A stretch of 64,000 nt of DNA. Origin: Anadara kagoshimensis (Eukaryota > Mollusca > Bivalvia > Arcoida > Arcidae). Positions 20,840 through 31,126 of the stretch are shown here, piece by piece. The stretch covers positions 28,783,536 through 28,847,535 of the forward strand of contig CM037869.1 in the NCBI GenBank assembly GCA_021292105.1. The letters run 5' to 3'. The stretch's first letter is position 1; every line of letters starts with the position of its first letter. The notes under the pieces were generated by a model. That model was not told the DNA's origin and did no database searches. It was given only the letters and a program-made list of their open reading frames with translations. The translations under genes and the position numbers were made by a program.

Positions 20840-21930
20840 TTACAAATAAAGTGAGGCCGTGTGCTCCAGAAGATTGACACCTCCTTACTAGCTAGCGTCA
20901 CCAGCAACGTGTAAAATTAAAATTCGAATAAAAGGGATATGTGACTGTCTTATACCTTTTTCTATATTTAATCATACAAAACATTAAAAAAATAGCATAT
21001 GACAATAATGTATTTTATGATACATAAATATCAAATATATCCAAGATAATATTGGATGGATCATTCTTTACATACAATATTGTGATGACGACCATAAAAC
21101 TTTGAGATCATTGATAAGCATGGTCTTTTAAACATATATTTACAAGAAGCTTTTTAATATTCAACCACATTTTGAAAAAAAAACAAATAATCTCAAAGAA
21201 CAATTAAAAAACACTTTCTGGCGAGTTTTTTTGGCAATTTCACGATGGTTAAACATTGTTTTCCTGCAATTTATTGTTTGCTTTATCAAATAAATGGCAT
21301 ATAAATATTATTCCTGTATAATTTTTAAATATGATATATATAATCTATGTATATTTTTTGATCTTCCGGGTGAAAATAATTAAAATATATTAATTACTTC
21401 CGTCTATTGTCGATAACAGGCATCTATATACATCCACACGGGACTTTACCAAAAATGTCAAGGCAGTTTACTAAATTGAAATCAGGAAATTACTAAGGAC
21501 ATATAATACATTATTGATATAATTGTCGTGTTACATGCATAATTATATTTCAATTTTTATTTATCATGCCAATAGAAGCTTAGATATTTGATTCTTTTGT
21601 TTTACCTGTTCATACCATGACGTAAGACCAAATTGCACTAGAAAAAAAAATAAGATTAACCATGAACGGCATACATCACTAACGAAAATATAGAATTGAC
21701 ATATAAAACACGGAAAAAATATTAAAGGGTATTTTTGAAGAACTTAATTTGAGGCAACAATAAAAACCTTTTTACTTACATTCAATTGGTCATCTCTTGG
21801 ATTCTGGGGGAAAACAGATTTCCAAGGAAATACCACTGAATTTTGAAATCCAACTATGATCTTCCCGAATAGGGTTTGGAGGAAGCAATGTGACCCTAAA
21901 TTTAGTGAGGACTAAATACTATCCGGTATT
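20840..21930. other. AT-rich intergenic stretch
   Basis: No coding frame recognised. 20850-20925 ('gaggccgtgtgctccagaagattgacacctccttactagctagcgtcaccagcaacgtgtaaaattaaaatt') is a short minus-strand family C fragment. Confidence 0.4.
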
Positions 21931-21935
21931 CATTT

Positions 21936-22096
21936 AACAATTGTACTGTTTAGAAATGCGGTTCATAGTCGATATGAACGCAATTGATATGCAAGCAAAC
22001 TGAATAACGCGCTAACGCGTGTTATGATTAGTTTGCCTTGCATATCAATTGCGTTCATATCGACTATGAACCGCATTTCTAAACAGTTCAATTGTT
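21936..22096. repeat. 161-bp near-perfect palindrome (hairpin element, type 1)
   Basis: The left arm starts AACAATTG at 21936 and runs through 'gcggttcatagtcgatatga'. The right arm ends CAATTGTT at 22096 and contains its complement, 'tcatatcgactatgaaccgc'. The arms are about 75 bp with few mismatches. The centre is 'aaactgaataacgcgctaac...gttatgattagttt', itself inverted-repeat in structure. A related palindrome with the same kind of centre lies at 47474-47632. No protein is encoded; it is likely a fold-back MITE. Confidence 0.85.
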
Positions 22097-22489
22097 ATAT
22101 TTACGTTTAAAACTATTTTCTTTTCTTTTTCTTGGTTCAAAATCATTTTAGAAAATTTTAATTCCGCGCTTTGTCAACAACGATTTTCGATTAACGGAAC
22201 AGCTGATGGAACAGCAGATCCCACTGATCAGCTGTGCAGTTTGGTGCCAGAAATTCTAGGACAAAATAGTGCGTGGAAAAAACAACAAATTGCATACACA
22301 ATTTCTACTAAATGTTTCAAATTTTTATTAAATACAATTATTTCGGTAATAAATAATCACAATTATGCAAACAATCAATAAAAAGTTAAAACTAAATATA
22401 TTGGGTCATAGGTTTGTGTATTTCATATTGTGTATTCATACGCCGATTGTTGTGAATGGAATTCCCGTGACGTCACCAAGGTAGATCTT

Positions 22490-22535
22490 GCAGTTCATAG
22501 CCGATATGAACGCAATTGCTCTGAAACCTTGTGTA
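22490..22535. repeat. Single arm fragment of the type 1 hairpin element
   Basis: 'cagttcatagccgatatgaacgcaattg' repeats part of the 21960 arm. It lies just after a CRE octamer at 22468-22475. Confidence 0.6.
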
Positions 22536-23274
22536 GAAGACAGAAAACAGACAAAATGTAAATATAATTTGATGATTACCACAATGCGCTTTATACGGTT
22601 AAACTGTACTTTTTTAACATTTAAATTGGTATTGCAGACAGTTTTCAATAAGTAATTAATCAAACTGCCAATACTGTCAACATTGTTTATCATATTTTGT
22701 CAATATGTTAGCTACAATATCACAGTTGACCATGTCTGTAAGGGTTTAGAATCTCTGATATCTGATATCATGGTACATTGTTTTTTCTCACACCTGTGAC
22801 ATGAAAATCCCTTGTTTTTACCCATGTGGGATTTCCTTTTCTTCCATCTTCCTATGTTGGAGATAGAGATTTCCGCTTATATAAACGATTGTAGAAATTT
22901 CTATCTTCACCTCCACGTGCCTATCATCGCCTCCTCGTGCGGCTTTAAGTGACGTCACTATCAAAGGGCAATTGAATGACGTCATATCATGGAGACATGA
23001 CGTCTTCTTGCGGGAAAATGACACCCGAGTCTCCAAAATTTAGATATTTTTACTGCGTTTCAAATGTTTATTTTGGGAGATTAGAATAAATGGCTTTGTT
23101 TTCTAGTTTATACATTTTGTATAAACCAAAATCGGGTACATTCTGTCCGATGGTCATATTTATCTTTATGTACAACGTTAAATAACAAAGTTAGATTTAC
23201 AAAGATGGCGTCGATGTCGATGTGACTGATACGTCAAGCCAAAAATTGTCATCAAAATGGAAGAAAAAGAATCA

Positions 23275-23411
23275 ATCATGAGTTTATCCATGTAGGATAG
23301 GGAAATCTCGCCCTCGGGGTTGAATATTTCTGTCAGAGACTCGGCAAGCCTCGTCTCTGACTGAAAACCCCTCGGGTGAGATTTTCCCTATCCTACATGG
23401 ATACTCATGAT
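23275..23411. repeat. 137-bp palindrome (hairpin element, type 2, copy 1)
   Basis: The arms read 'atcatgagt..atccatgtaggatagggaaatct' and the complement. The centre is TCAGAGACTCGGCAAGCCTC followed by 'gtctctga'. The copy at 23761-23899 has the same arms with its centre in reverse complement. Confidence 0.85.
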
Positions 23412-23760
23412 AGATTCTATTAGTCTTACCCTAGGGTTGAGACAGGCTACACGCTGCATTTCCCGCGTAGTTATACCTGCCCTGGATTTATCGTTGGGAG
23501 GACCTAATAAGTTGAGAAAAGTTCCGAAGTCAACCAAGAATTTCTCAACGTCACAATCACCGGCTTACACACGCTTAATCGATGACGTCATAATCATTTT
23601 ACGTGAGAACGTCAACAAAAATTGATTACGTCATTTTCAGTAGGCACAGATGGTGACATGAAAACTGAACAATTTTTTGCTTACAAATCATGTTTTATGT
23701 TGCAAATGTGCGAGAAAAAGAATCCTACACCAGTAACAGGGTAAGACTATAAGAATTCAT

Positions 23761-23899
23761 TATGAGTATCCATGTAGGATAGGGAAATCTTACCCGAGGG
23801 GTTGAGCATTTCAGTCAGAGACGAGGCTTGCCGAGTCTCTGACCAGAAATGTTCAACCCCGAGGGTAAGATTTCCCTATCCTACATGGATCAACTCATA
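23761..23899. repeat. 139-bp palindrome (hairpin element, type 2, copy 2)
   Basis: Same arm sequence ('atccatgtaggatagggaaatctt') and complement. The centre, TCAGAGACGAGGCTTGCCGA followed by 'gtctctga', is the reverse complement of that in copy 1, so the two are oppositely oriented. They are separated by 349 bp. Confidence 0.85.
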
Positions 23900-24292
23900 T
23901 TATTATACCTCATGAGAAAAATACGATGCTATCTGTAATTTGATTGGATCGTTGGATCATGTGATCAGGGTGGAGAAAACATCGTGTATCCCTCTGAAAA
24001 CATCATATCCCACCTCTTCGGAACACACCATGACGTCACAATGATATGACGTCATCGATGGAGAATCGGTCACGACGTTCTAACGTTTGCCTCCGATGAG
24101 TTCCGATAGGAGAAAAAGCAATGAATCGGAGAAGGAATGATGTTTTCAGGCTGTCTTTTGTTAAATATTTTTCTTTCTTTCTGTCTTTCTTATTACAATG
24201 GTTATTTTTTGGTATAATAAACAATTTATTGCCTTTGTTTGAGGGAGATATGAACATTTGTTCACCCTTAACAAGTCAAGGTCACGTGGTCA

Positions 24293-24340
24293 TGTAAGAT
24301 ACGCGTATCTCACATAGGGAAAAACCCTATCTTACATGGG
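24293..24340. repeat. Short hairpin related to type 2 arms
   Basis: 'catgtaagatacgcgtatctcacatagggaaaaaccctatcttacatg': the outer catgtaagata pairs with tatcttacatg, and agatacgcgtatct is a second inner palindrome. Confidence 0.7.
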
Positions 24341-24357
24341 CAGATATGGAAGAAAAA

Positions 24358-24541
24358 GATATCTCAAACGAGGATTAATATTTTCCTGTCCAGAACGAGC
24401 TTTAGCGAGTTCTGGACATTGCAAATATTCAATGTTAATATTTTAATGTTCAATATTAAGACGAGGATTAATATTTTCCTGTCCAGAACGAGCTTTAGCG
24501 AGTTCTGGACATTGAAAATATTCATCCGAGTTTAAGATATC
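24358..24541. repeat. Palindrome with internally duplicated hairpin (type 3)
   Basis: The outer arms 'gatatctcaaacgagga' and 'ccgagtttaagatatc' enclose two copies of the inner hairpin GTCCAGAACGAGC..GAGTTCTGGAC (near 24392 and 24481), separated by 'attcaatgttaatattttaatgttcaatatt', itself palindromic. The inner duplication looks like a slipped-strand event on a hairpin. Confidence 0.75.
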
Positions 24542-24664
24542 TCAGTCTTACCCTGTTACCGGTGTAAGATTCTATTAATAATTGTACTTGATCATGTGGA
24601 ATTCGAGCCAATATTAAATTATTTACTGTGCTATTGCAGAACTGACTAACATGTATAGATCATA

Positions 24665-25000
24665 CTTAATTGATTTCACCGCTGTGAGTTCAAGTCCCGC
24701 TCTGAAACACATTTGGGGAAGCCTTTTTTTCCTTGCCATTAGCCTTTACTGGTTCACTTACTATCAGTATAATGTGACTGAGGAGTGACACGCTTGTCTG
24801 CGGCGTACTGCCTCGGTGAGCTAGCACGTTAAAGTCGCCCTAGGTGTGCGCTAGTAAAGGCAGACCATACACTCACTCGCCATTCACATGCTTACACAAA
24901 CTTGTTCATAGATTAATCCATACAGATTAATAAAAATGTTCTCGTCGCGAATAGCTGAAAAATTGATGATGCGACGTTAAGCAACATTCAACCAACCATT
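24665..25000 (+). mobile_element. tRNA-Arg-headed SINE, family B (5'-truncated)
   Basis: Begins at the B-box-like 'gtgagttcaagtcccgctct'. It has 'gtctgcggcgtactgcctcggtgagctagcacgttaaagtcgccctaggtgtgcgctagta', 'aggcagaccata', 'attaatccatacagattaataaa' and the tail 'cgtcgcgaatagctgaaaaattgatgatgcgacgttaagcaacattcaacca'. Confidence 0.75.
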
Positions 25001-25008
25001 ATACTTAA

Positions 25009-25221
25009 TTGATTCTAGTTATTTCATTGGCCGTCATCGCAATATTGATATGTCTGTGTGTCCAGAATTATCCTAGATATATATTAACGTCCCATGGTTT
25101 CATGTCCGTTTCGTTCTCTGCTTTTGTTTTACATGTGACGGATGTGGCTGATTGTACAGTGCTGCGCGTTCCCTTCGAAAACACCTGGTCTTACTTCCCT
25201 GATGGAAGTTCGCGTTTTTAA
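25009..25221 (+). pseudogene. Retroelement family C, C-terminal remnant
   Basis: The 70-codon frame ends with LTSHGFMSVSFSAFV...PFENTWSYFPDGSSRF and a stop, matching the other family C ends. There is no RT core. The hydrophobic start is read from diverged sequence and is not evidence of a membrane protein. Confidence 0.5.
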
Positions 25222-25300
25222 CTAAAAGTTTTTAATTTGATTTTTAGATTTTGATTTTGACATGGAATGGACTGGTATGTTTGTGGTTGCTAATAACACA
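25222..25300 (+). repeat. Family C retroelement 3' tail
   Basis: 'gattttgattttgacatggaatggactggtatgtttgtggttgctaataacacata' after the stop is the standard family C non-coding end. Confidence 0.5.
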
Positions 25301-25689
25301 TACCATCTCAATAAACCTTATTTATCGTGATTTGTTTACACACAATGTTTGTGATATCGCAAGTCATAAATTTTTGTATTGTTGAATCGACGTTATGCTT
25401 TGCCAAGTCCAGATTTATGTGGCAATGTAATCATATATAGAGTAGATTGTATATGACATGGCTATAGACAACACATTGTCTTTAGTCATTATACTTATAT
25501 ATTATTAATCTCACTTTGATAATGTTAATACTTTACTTGTTTCAGTTTTTTAATTTATACTTATAAAATATGATTCTTTAACTGCATTTAGATTTTAATA
25601 GGGAATTCTTCTATAACGCCAAAAAAGAGAAATAACTGATTTGCATTGGTTTAGGGATATCTTAGCTTAAAATAAAAATTTTGTTTCAC

Positions 25690-26265
25690 AATTTTGGCCC
25701 AAGTACTAATGATGAGGAATTGTATTCGGAAATGGCCGTTTAGTGCTATCAAGTGACCAGATGCTCCGGAAGGTTAAGCACCTCCTTTTCAGCTAGTTAC
25801 ACCCACCACGTCTGTTATCAAAATTGCGTGAAAGAAACATAGAACTATGGAACGTCAACACGATCATCTACACCAGGGAAGTTTCATTTGCGAGAGGTTT
25901 AAGTTAAAGAAGATAAAACTTTACTGTAAACTTGTTTGATTTCGCGTGTATTAATTTTCACGGTAAAGGAAATTTAGACATATCCACGTAGTAAAATTTT
26001 CGCATTTTTGAAATATGCATTATAGCACAATAAGCATATTATAATTTTCCTAGGTTATAATTTTCACGCAGACCAAATGTCCGCGAAAAAAGCGAGAATT
26101 AGTACTTCGCGAAAATAAATACGTTTACAATAAGATTTTATTATGCACATTGACATTAGATGTATTTATTACTAAAAGGGTTTTAATTTTGTATCACTAG
26201 ATAGCCACTTCGCAAAAATATTCCTCATCAGTACTTTTCGGATCCAAATTGTGATAATATAAATA
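25690..26265. repeat. Inverted pair of family G repeats
   Basis: Plus-strand copy at 25695-25770 ('actaatgatgaggaattgtattcggaaatggccgtttagtgct') and minus-strand copy at 26170-26260 (complement 'gtactgatgaggaatatttttgcgaagtggctatctagtg'). They are separated by about 400 bp with 'cgcgaaaataaatacg'-type A/T sequence and a family C fragment (25755-25850). Confidence 0.5.
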
Positions 26266-26519
26266 TCTCGGTAAATTATTTTTGATTTGATTGCTTATTC
26301 TAAAGTATTTATGCATTATGTCTTCAGGTAGTTTCAAACTTTGAAAATATAGATTTCCCAGGAAAGTAATTTGATTTGATTCGATGGATTATTCTAAACT
26401 ATTCATGCAGTTTTCATACATATTTCAAACAATCATTTAATTTGATCTTCAATGCCTATTACAGTGCTTTTATGAAATATCCGTATGTTTTTCCCAAATA
26501 CAAAAATGGCCATTTCAAT

Positions 26520-26765
26520 CAAACATTACATTATACATTTATTGCCCTTGAGAGAGGGAGATATGAACATTTGTTCACCCTCAGCAAGTCATATTTCTAA
26601 TGAGATATAATAAAATGTTCAGAGAATGACTGATGGTTATCTTTTGGAATAATAAATTTATTGCCTTTGCTTGAGGGAGATATGAACATTTGTGTACCCT
26701 TAACAAGTCACATTTCCCTTTGGCTTTGCCCTTGGGAAATATGATTTGTTACGGGTGAACTTTGC
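26520..26765. repeat. Direct repeat pair with 'gggagatatgaacatttgttcaccc'-type core
   Basis: 'ttgcc..tgagggagatatgaacatttg' followed by 'caccctcagcaagtcatatttc' or 'tacccttaacaagtcacatttcc' occurs at 26540 and 26662, and a third copy lies at 24235. The last copy continues into 'cattccc'-style hairpin sequence ('catttccctttggctttgcccttgggaaatatg', 26711-26743). Likely a MITE family. Confidence 0.5.
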
Positions 26766-27364
26766 AACATCGATCATGCAGTAATGGTATCTCTTTCAAA
26801 TATCTGTATTTCCCCGAGAGACCAAACAAATAACATAACATTGTGCACTGTGCTGTAACATGTATTTACTTGGTGAACCCAAGGCATCCAAACTTGGAAA
26901 CATCTTACATCATGCATGCGTCTGGGACACTTTATTATATTACAACTGCAAAATTGTGCATTATCAACTTTTATTAGTCACAGCATTACGTCGTCAGGTA
27001 GAGGCAAACAATATTGACCTGTCCGCTTGACCTTTAATTGAAATAATTATTTAGGACTAGTGCATTTATGTATAGGATACACATGTTTATTTCTTATGTA
27101 TTTTGGGAGACTTGTATCGTATCCTAATACTGTACTCATGTGTTGGTTGGATTGTCGGGCTGGTGCCCCGAGGATATCACCAACTCAGTAGGCAATAATT
27201 TCGTATTATTGTCAGAAATATACTATAATTGTCTAAATTTCGTGCAAGTAAAAATTTGAAATTTCTCAAAAATAAGGTATACTCCCTAATGCAAAGTATT
27301 TCCTTAGCTTAATTTGGTAAAATATATTTTGGTCCTTTGGGTAGCTATGCAACATCTTCAAAAA

Positions 27365-27460
27365 ATGTTGGTTTCATAATTTTGGTCAATGCACTACTGA
27401 TGAGGAATTGTATTCCGAAACGGCCGACTAGTGCTGTAAAATTAAAACTGGTATAATATG
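27365..27460 (+). repeat. Family G dispersed repeat
   Basis: 'tttcataattttggtcaatgcactactgatgaggaattgtattccgaaacggccgactagtgctgtaaaattaaaactggtataat' closely parallels 35150-35255. Confidence 0.55.
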
Positions 27461-27659
27461 TAATTATGTATCTGATGAAAGGTCAGGCAACAAGGGTCAA
27501 TATTGTATGTCTACACATTTCGATGCATAATAAACAAGATTAAAATATCAAGGTATGTCCATCAATATATGAACAGATTGATGGACCAGTATATTAGCTC
27601 AAATTGCTTATCTAAGAGAGTTAAAAAACAATTTAAAACACAAAGGCAGTAAAACTACA

Positions 27660-27875
27660 GTGAAAAATTAAATCAGACAGAAACATACCAATCCCTGTCC
27701 AAATCAGAATCCAATAGCAAATTATTAGTATAACTTTGAAATTTTCAAATTATGTTTAAACATGTGAACTTCGGCAAGGAAGTGAGACTGGGTGTTCCAG
27801 AAGGGTAAGCGCCTCTTGATTAACCAGCTGATCATTACAATTGAACATCTTTTACGAAGTCTGCCCTCCTTTATC
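27660..27875 (-). mobile_element. Retroelement family C 3' end
   Basis: Minus strand: coding end RRLPFWNTQSHFLAEVHMF (a frameshifted relative of the FPGGSSRV end) and then the tail with 'gctattggattctgatttggacagggattggtatgtttc'. The frame at 27725-27955 is this remnant. Confidence 0.5.
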
Positions 27876-28029
27876 TTACTCCCATGACCTTTTTGCTTTT
27901 TCCCCAATGTCAAAACCACACAATGAGATAAAATGCACATTTTCTTATACATCATGTGTTATACATGGGATTAGTAGCACACGTATAATCTGAAAATTAT
28001 GTTTTACACCTAAAAATCAAGACTACACT

Positions 28030-28240
28030 TCCCATAGTCACATGTTCCTTTCATTCTAAATTTTGATTACACAAGTGTCAGATGAAGGTAGCTAAACAGG
28101 AAATGTATGCCCTTCCGGAGCACCCAACCTCACGTCCCTGTGTGCTTAACTTAATTTGCCAGTTTTCAAAGGTTTTACTATACTTCAGCTTGTGATTTTG
28201 AAATGGATTAGTGTTTGATTTTGATTTATAGCCTACGGTT
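28030..28240 (+). mobile_element. Retroelement family C 3' end
   Basis: 'cccatagtcacatgttcctttcattctaaattttgattac', 'gcccttccggagcacccaacctcacgtccctg' and 'cttaatttgccagttttcaaaggttttactatacttcagcttgtgattttgaaatggattagtgtttg', in the order seen at 6235-6445. Confidence 0.55.
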
Positions 28241-28304
28241 TTCTAAAGAAACCTAATAACATTTAATTAAAAGGAAAATACATTATTCTACCATATTACC
28301 ATGC

Positions 28305-28400
28305 AGGTCCCAGTTTCACAATCATTTCGTGACTAAGTTTTTCCTTATCTTAAATCTAGCAAATTTGACAGCTGAATATTTGGTTGTTTTTTTTTTGTTT
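28305..28400 (+). repeat. Left half of a MITE (CAGTTTCACAATCATT family)
   Basis: 'cccagtttcacaatcatttcgtgactaagtttttccttatcttaaatctagcaaatttgacagctgaat' matches the left arm of the complete copies at 42146 and 48022. The right half is replaced by a T-rich run and LINE sequence, so the LINE probably inserted here. Confidence 0.6.
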
Positions 28401-28429
28401 TTTTTTTTTTTCGGCATAATTGGATTTTC

Positions 28430-29530
28430 AGGGTGTAACATTAACCCTTTAGTTATGGTTAAACTTTATAAATCAGTTGTTATTTTGATTGTGTTATATG
28501 GGTGTGAACTATGGAATATTTTACGGAATTCTGAATTAAAGGTTGTGAATAGATTTCAACATTTTGTGTGTAAAAATATTCAAGGTTTCCCGGTGCTGAC
28601 TAGGTCAGACATATGTGAATCTATGGTAGGTTTATACAAGTTAACAGTCGAGATTGACAGAAGAAAACTTATTTTCTTGCAAAAGTTGTGTAACATGAAC
28701 TGTCATAATTTAACAAAACAAATATTTATTTATAGACTGTATTCATATTTAGCAGATCCATCAAGGAAACAATATGGTTTTATTCAAGATATTCACTTAT
28801 ATTCTGGACTTTCTTGGTACTAATGATCACGTCTGGAAAAGTATAGCGAAAGATTCGGTTCACCGGACAGAAGCCATTAATTGGAATCACAGAACAAGCG
28901 GAGATTCGGACTTTCATATGTTATTCGATATAGCATCAAATAATTTTCCATTTCTGATTTGGACTATCCCTGTAACACGCCAAGATCTCAATATCTATAA
29001 ATTCATCCTAAATTTTGGGCTACTCCAATATCAAAGACAAAAAACATGTGCCAATTATGTGGGTATGACTTTATAGGTGTTTTTCAACATGCCAGTTACT
29101 CATGTGCATCCTTGCTATTGATTAGAGATGAATTTTGGACTTTAGTTACGGACAGATTTGGTGTTCAATTGAATATAGAACTCAACGGATTGGATACCAC
29201 TGAACAATACAGAATATTACTAGGAAAACCTTTGAAGTGTTTAACAGGCAATGAACGGAAGCTATTTCTGCAGCTATCGTTTCGATACATCCATAAATCG
29301 GTTTTTTACAACAGACTAATTTGTCTTAACGCTTAGGACACTGGGTCATTTGCCAAGCTATCCATCCTATGTCAGTTATTATTTAAGAATTATCGACACA
29401 TTTGTACTATGTATATACGTTATGTGTTATAATTAAATTAGTTTACAGTGATATTGTAGTCACTTTGTACATATTATTATTACTTATGTTAGTTAATGTT
29501 TATAATCTCTTTACGAGGAATGATGATGAC
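28430..29530 (+). pseudogene. LINE C-terminal domain and 3' end (second copy)
   Basis: Pieces: 28430-28823 (LYKSVVILIVLYGCELW, RFQHFV, TRSDICESMVGLY), 28774-29076 and 29046-29336 (CQLCGYDF..CQ.C / ASYSC, zinc-binding pattern), joined by two frameshifts near 28795 and 29060. These match positions 15110-16000 of the LINE at 14105 step by step, at moderate identity, so they are two different but related families. The RT palm is absent. The 3' UTR ends near 29530 with 'ctctttacgaggaatgatgatga'. The T-run at 28388-28411 before it may mark the truncation point. Confidence 0.75.
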
Positions 29531-29844
29531 AAAACAGATACGTTAAACATCAGTGTTTAGGGTTTCTTAATATTTTATATTCGCTTCATTACGTATTTTT
29601 CATGTCAGTAATACAAAAGTTTGCGCTGTCAGACATCATTGCAGCCATTTATGATTCAAATTACCCCATTTATACAAAAATCTGAAATCAATAATTATGT
29701 ATTAAACAAATACTCAAGAATTTAATCATTAAAAAATCGGAAAAAATTATGGCAAATCAATCTTGTATTTGCATGGAGCTTCATTTTTAGGCCGTACCAA
29801 ATTTTTTTTAGTTCGTTGGACCCGCCAGCCTGTAAAATTTAGAA

Positions 29845-30020
29845 TTAAGAAATGTAAATACAGTTAAAAATCTTTTCCCGTCTGTTTAAAAAGTCAAGCT
29901 TTACAAATGGTTCATTGTTGGTGTCGATGGTATAAAATTTGTCAACATCAACTGCCTGTTGTGAACCAGGGGACACGTTAATCATGTTTGCTATTACTGC
30001 AAATTCCACCACCTGTATTG
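29845..30020 (-). other. Possible isolated exon, unrecognised
   Basis: On the minus strand an acceptor-like 'atatcacaatacag' is followed by an open stretch reading VVEFAVIANMINVSPGSQQAVDVDKFYT..., ending at a stop at 29845. The amino-acid composition looks protein-like, but I recognise no domain and no partner exon. It could be chance. Confidence 0.2.
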
Positions 30021-30479
30021 TGATATAAAATGGACTTTGCCACAACAGCATATTATATGCTTTTGTTATTTTTCTACTTTTGTTTTACCTTTTCATGCCG
30101 TAAGTATCTTTCTGTGCATTTCTTCTTTCGATCGCATGCTTCAATTTTTGGACGCAAACATTTGTTTTTAGAAAAAAAAATCAGTTTATATTAAAAAGTG
30201 TATTTAAAAATCCCAGTACTATGAATTAATTTTGTGTGGCCTTACAATAAGTTTATTATTGTTGATATCGGTTTTGGACTGGATTGATTTTCAACTCGTA
30301 AGCAAGCTATCCTATGTTTTTTCTGGATATTTCACCGATAATTGAATAATTCAAACATATGCATGTTATCATTATCAGATCGCGAAAGTATACAAAGTTA
30401 TATCAGTCACATTAGTAGTGATAGCAAACCGCTCCTACAAAAATGCTAAAATGTGAATAAGATATATAATTACATCAAA

Positions 30480-30610
30480 AACAAACATAGCAATCTATGT
30501 CCGAATCACAATCTAGAAGCAAAGTAAAAACTTTGGAACTCACAAGTCAGGTTAGACACGTGAACTTCCACCAGGGAAGTGAGGTCATGTGTTCCGTAAG
30601 GGTAAGATAT
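30480..30610 (-). mobile_element. Retroelement family C 3' end
   Basis: Plus-strand reading 'tgtccgaatcacaatctagaagcaaagtaaaaactttggaactcacaagtcaggttagacacgtgaacttccaccagggaagtgaggtc' is the exact reverse of the family tail and FPGG coding end. Confidence 0.65.
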
Positions 30611-30889
30611 ATCAACCACTATGCTGATATCTCCCCAAGGATATCATCAACCCAGGAGGCAGTAGAATACATTTGAGTCAACCTGATGCAGACATTTTCT
30701 ATTCCATCACGTGCTTCATTTTATCCTGTTTTGTGATATTATATATGCTGACTTGATACGAACATTTTTATCTCTTTGTCATTTTTTACCTGATAAAATA
30801 ATCAACTTTTTTTTAATTACTGGTAGCGCTACTTTGGATCCACTTATAGCTGCTTATAGTAATATTTCAAATACTAGTAGCGGTTCTTT

Positions 30890-31070
30890 TTCAGTCTCTA
30901 AAACAGATGGTAGAGTGCTCGCTCAAAATGTGGGAGGTCGTGGGTTCGAACCGCGACCGTGTCTGACCCAAGACTTAAAAGCGGGAAGTGACTGTTCTTT
31001 CGTCAAGCACTCGGCATTACGAAATAAAAGTCATGACTGGGACGTTAAACACCATTATTCAACTCAACTC
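30890..31070 (+). mobile_element. tRNA-derived SINE, family A (internally deleted)
   Basis: Head 'ggtagagtgctcgctcaaaatgtgggaggtcgtgggttcgaacc', body 'gtctgacccaagacttaaaagcgggaagtgactgttctttcgtcaagcactcggcattacgaa', jumping straight to the tail 'gactgggacgttaaacaccattattcaactcaact'. The about 150 bp between body and tail seen at 17104 is missing. Confidence 0.8.
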
Positions 31071-31126
31071 GGTCTCTTAAAAACTGTTTATTTAATATAA
31101 AATCCAATTCCTTTTGAATTGTATAA

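Larger units (their letters stand above)
22468..24054. promoter_or_regulatory. Cluster of six perfect CRE octamers (TGACGTCA)
   Basis: TGACGTCA occurs at 22468-22475, 22950-22957, 22977-22984, 23583-23590, 24031-24038 and 24047-24054. The sequence is its own complement, and chance expectation is roughly one per 65 kb in unbiased DNA. One further copy lies at 2961. Half sites such as 'catgacgtctt' (22997) and 'attacgtcatt' (23624) add to it. The octamer binds CREB/ATF bZIP factors in animals. No gene start was found here, so a regulatory role is inference. Confidence 0.5.

Noticed and set aside
23407..23625. 72-aa ORF between the type 2 palindromes as a transposase
   Set aside because: No motif and it starts inside the palindrome arm; too short.
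29845..30051. 68-aa minus-strand ORF as a gene
   Set aside because: Protein-like composition, but no recognised domain, no partner exon and only an acceptor-like site. Listed as a low-confidence feature only.
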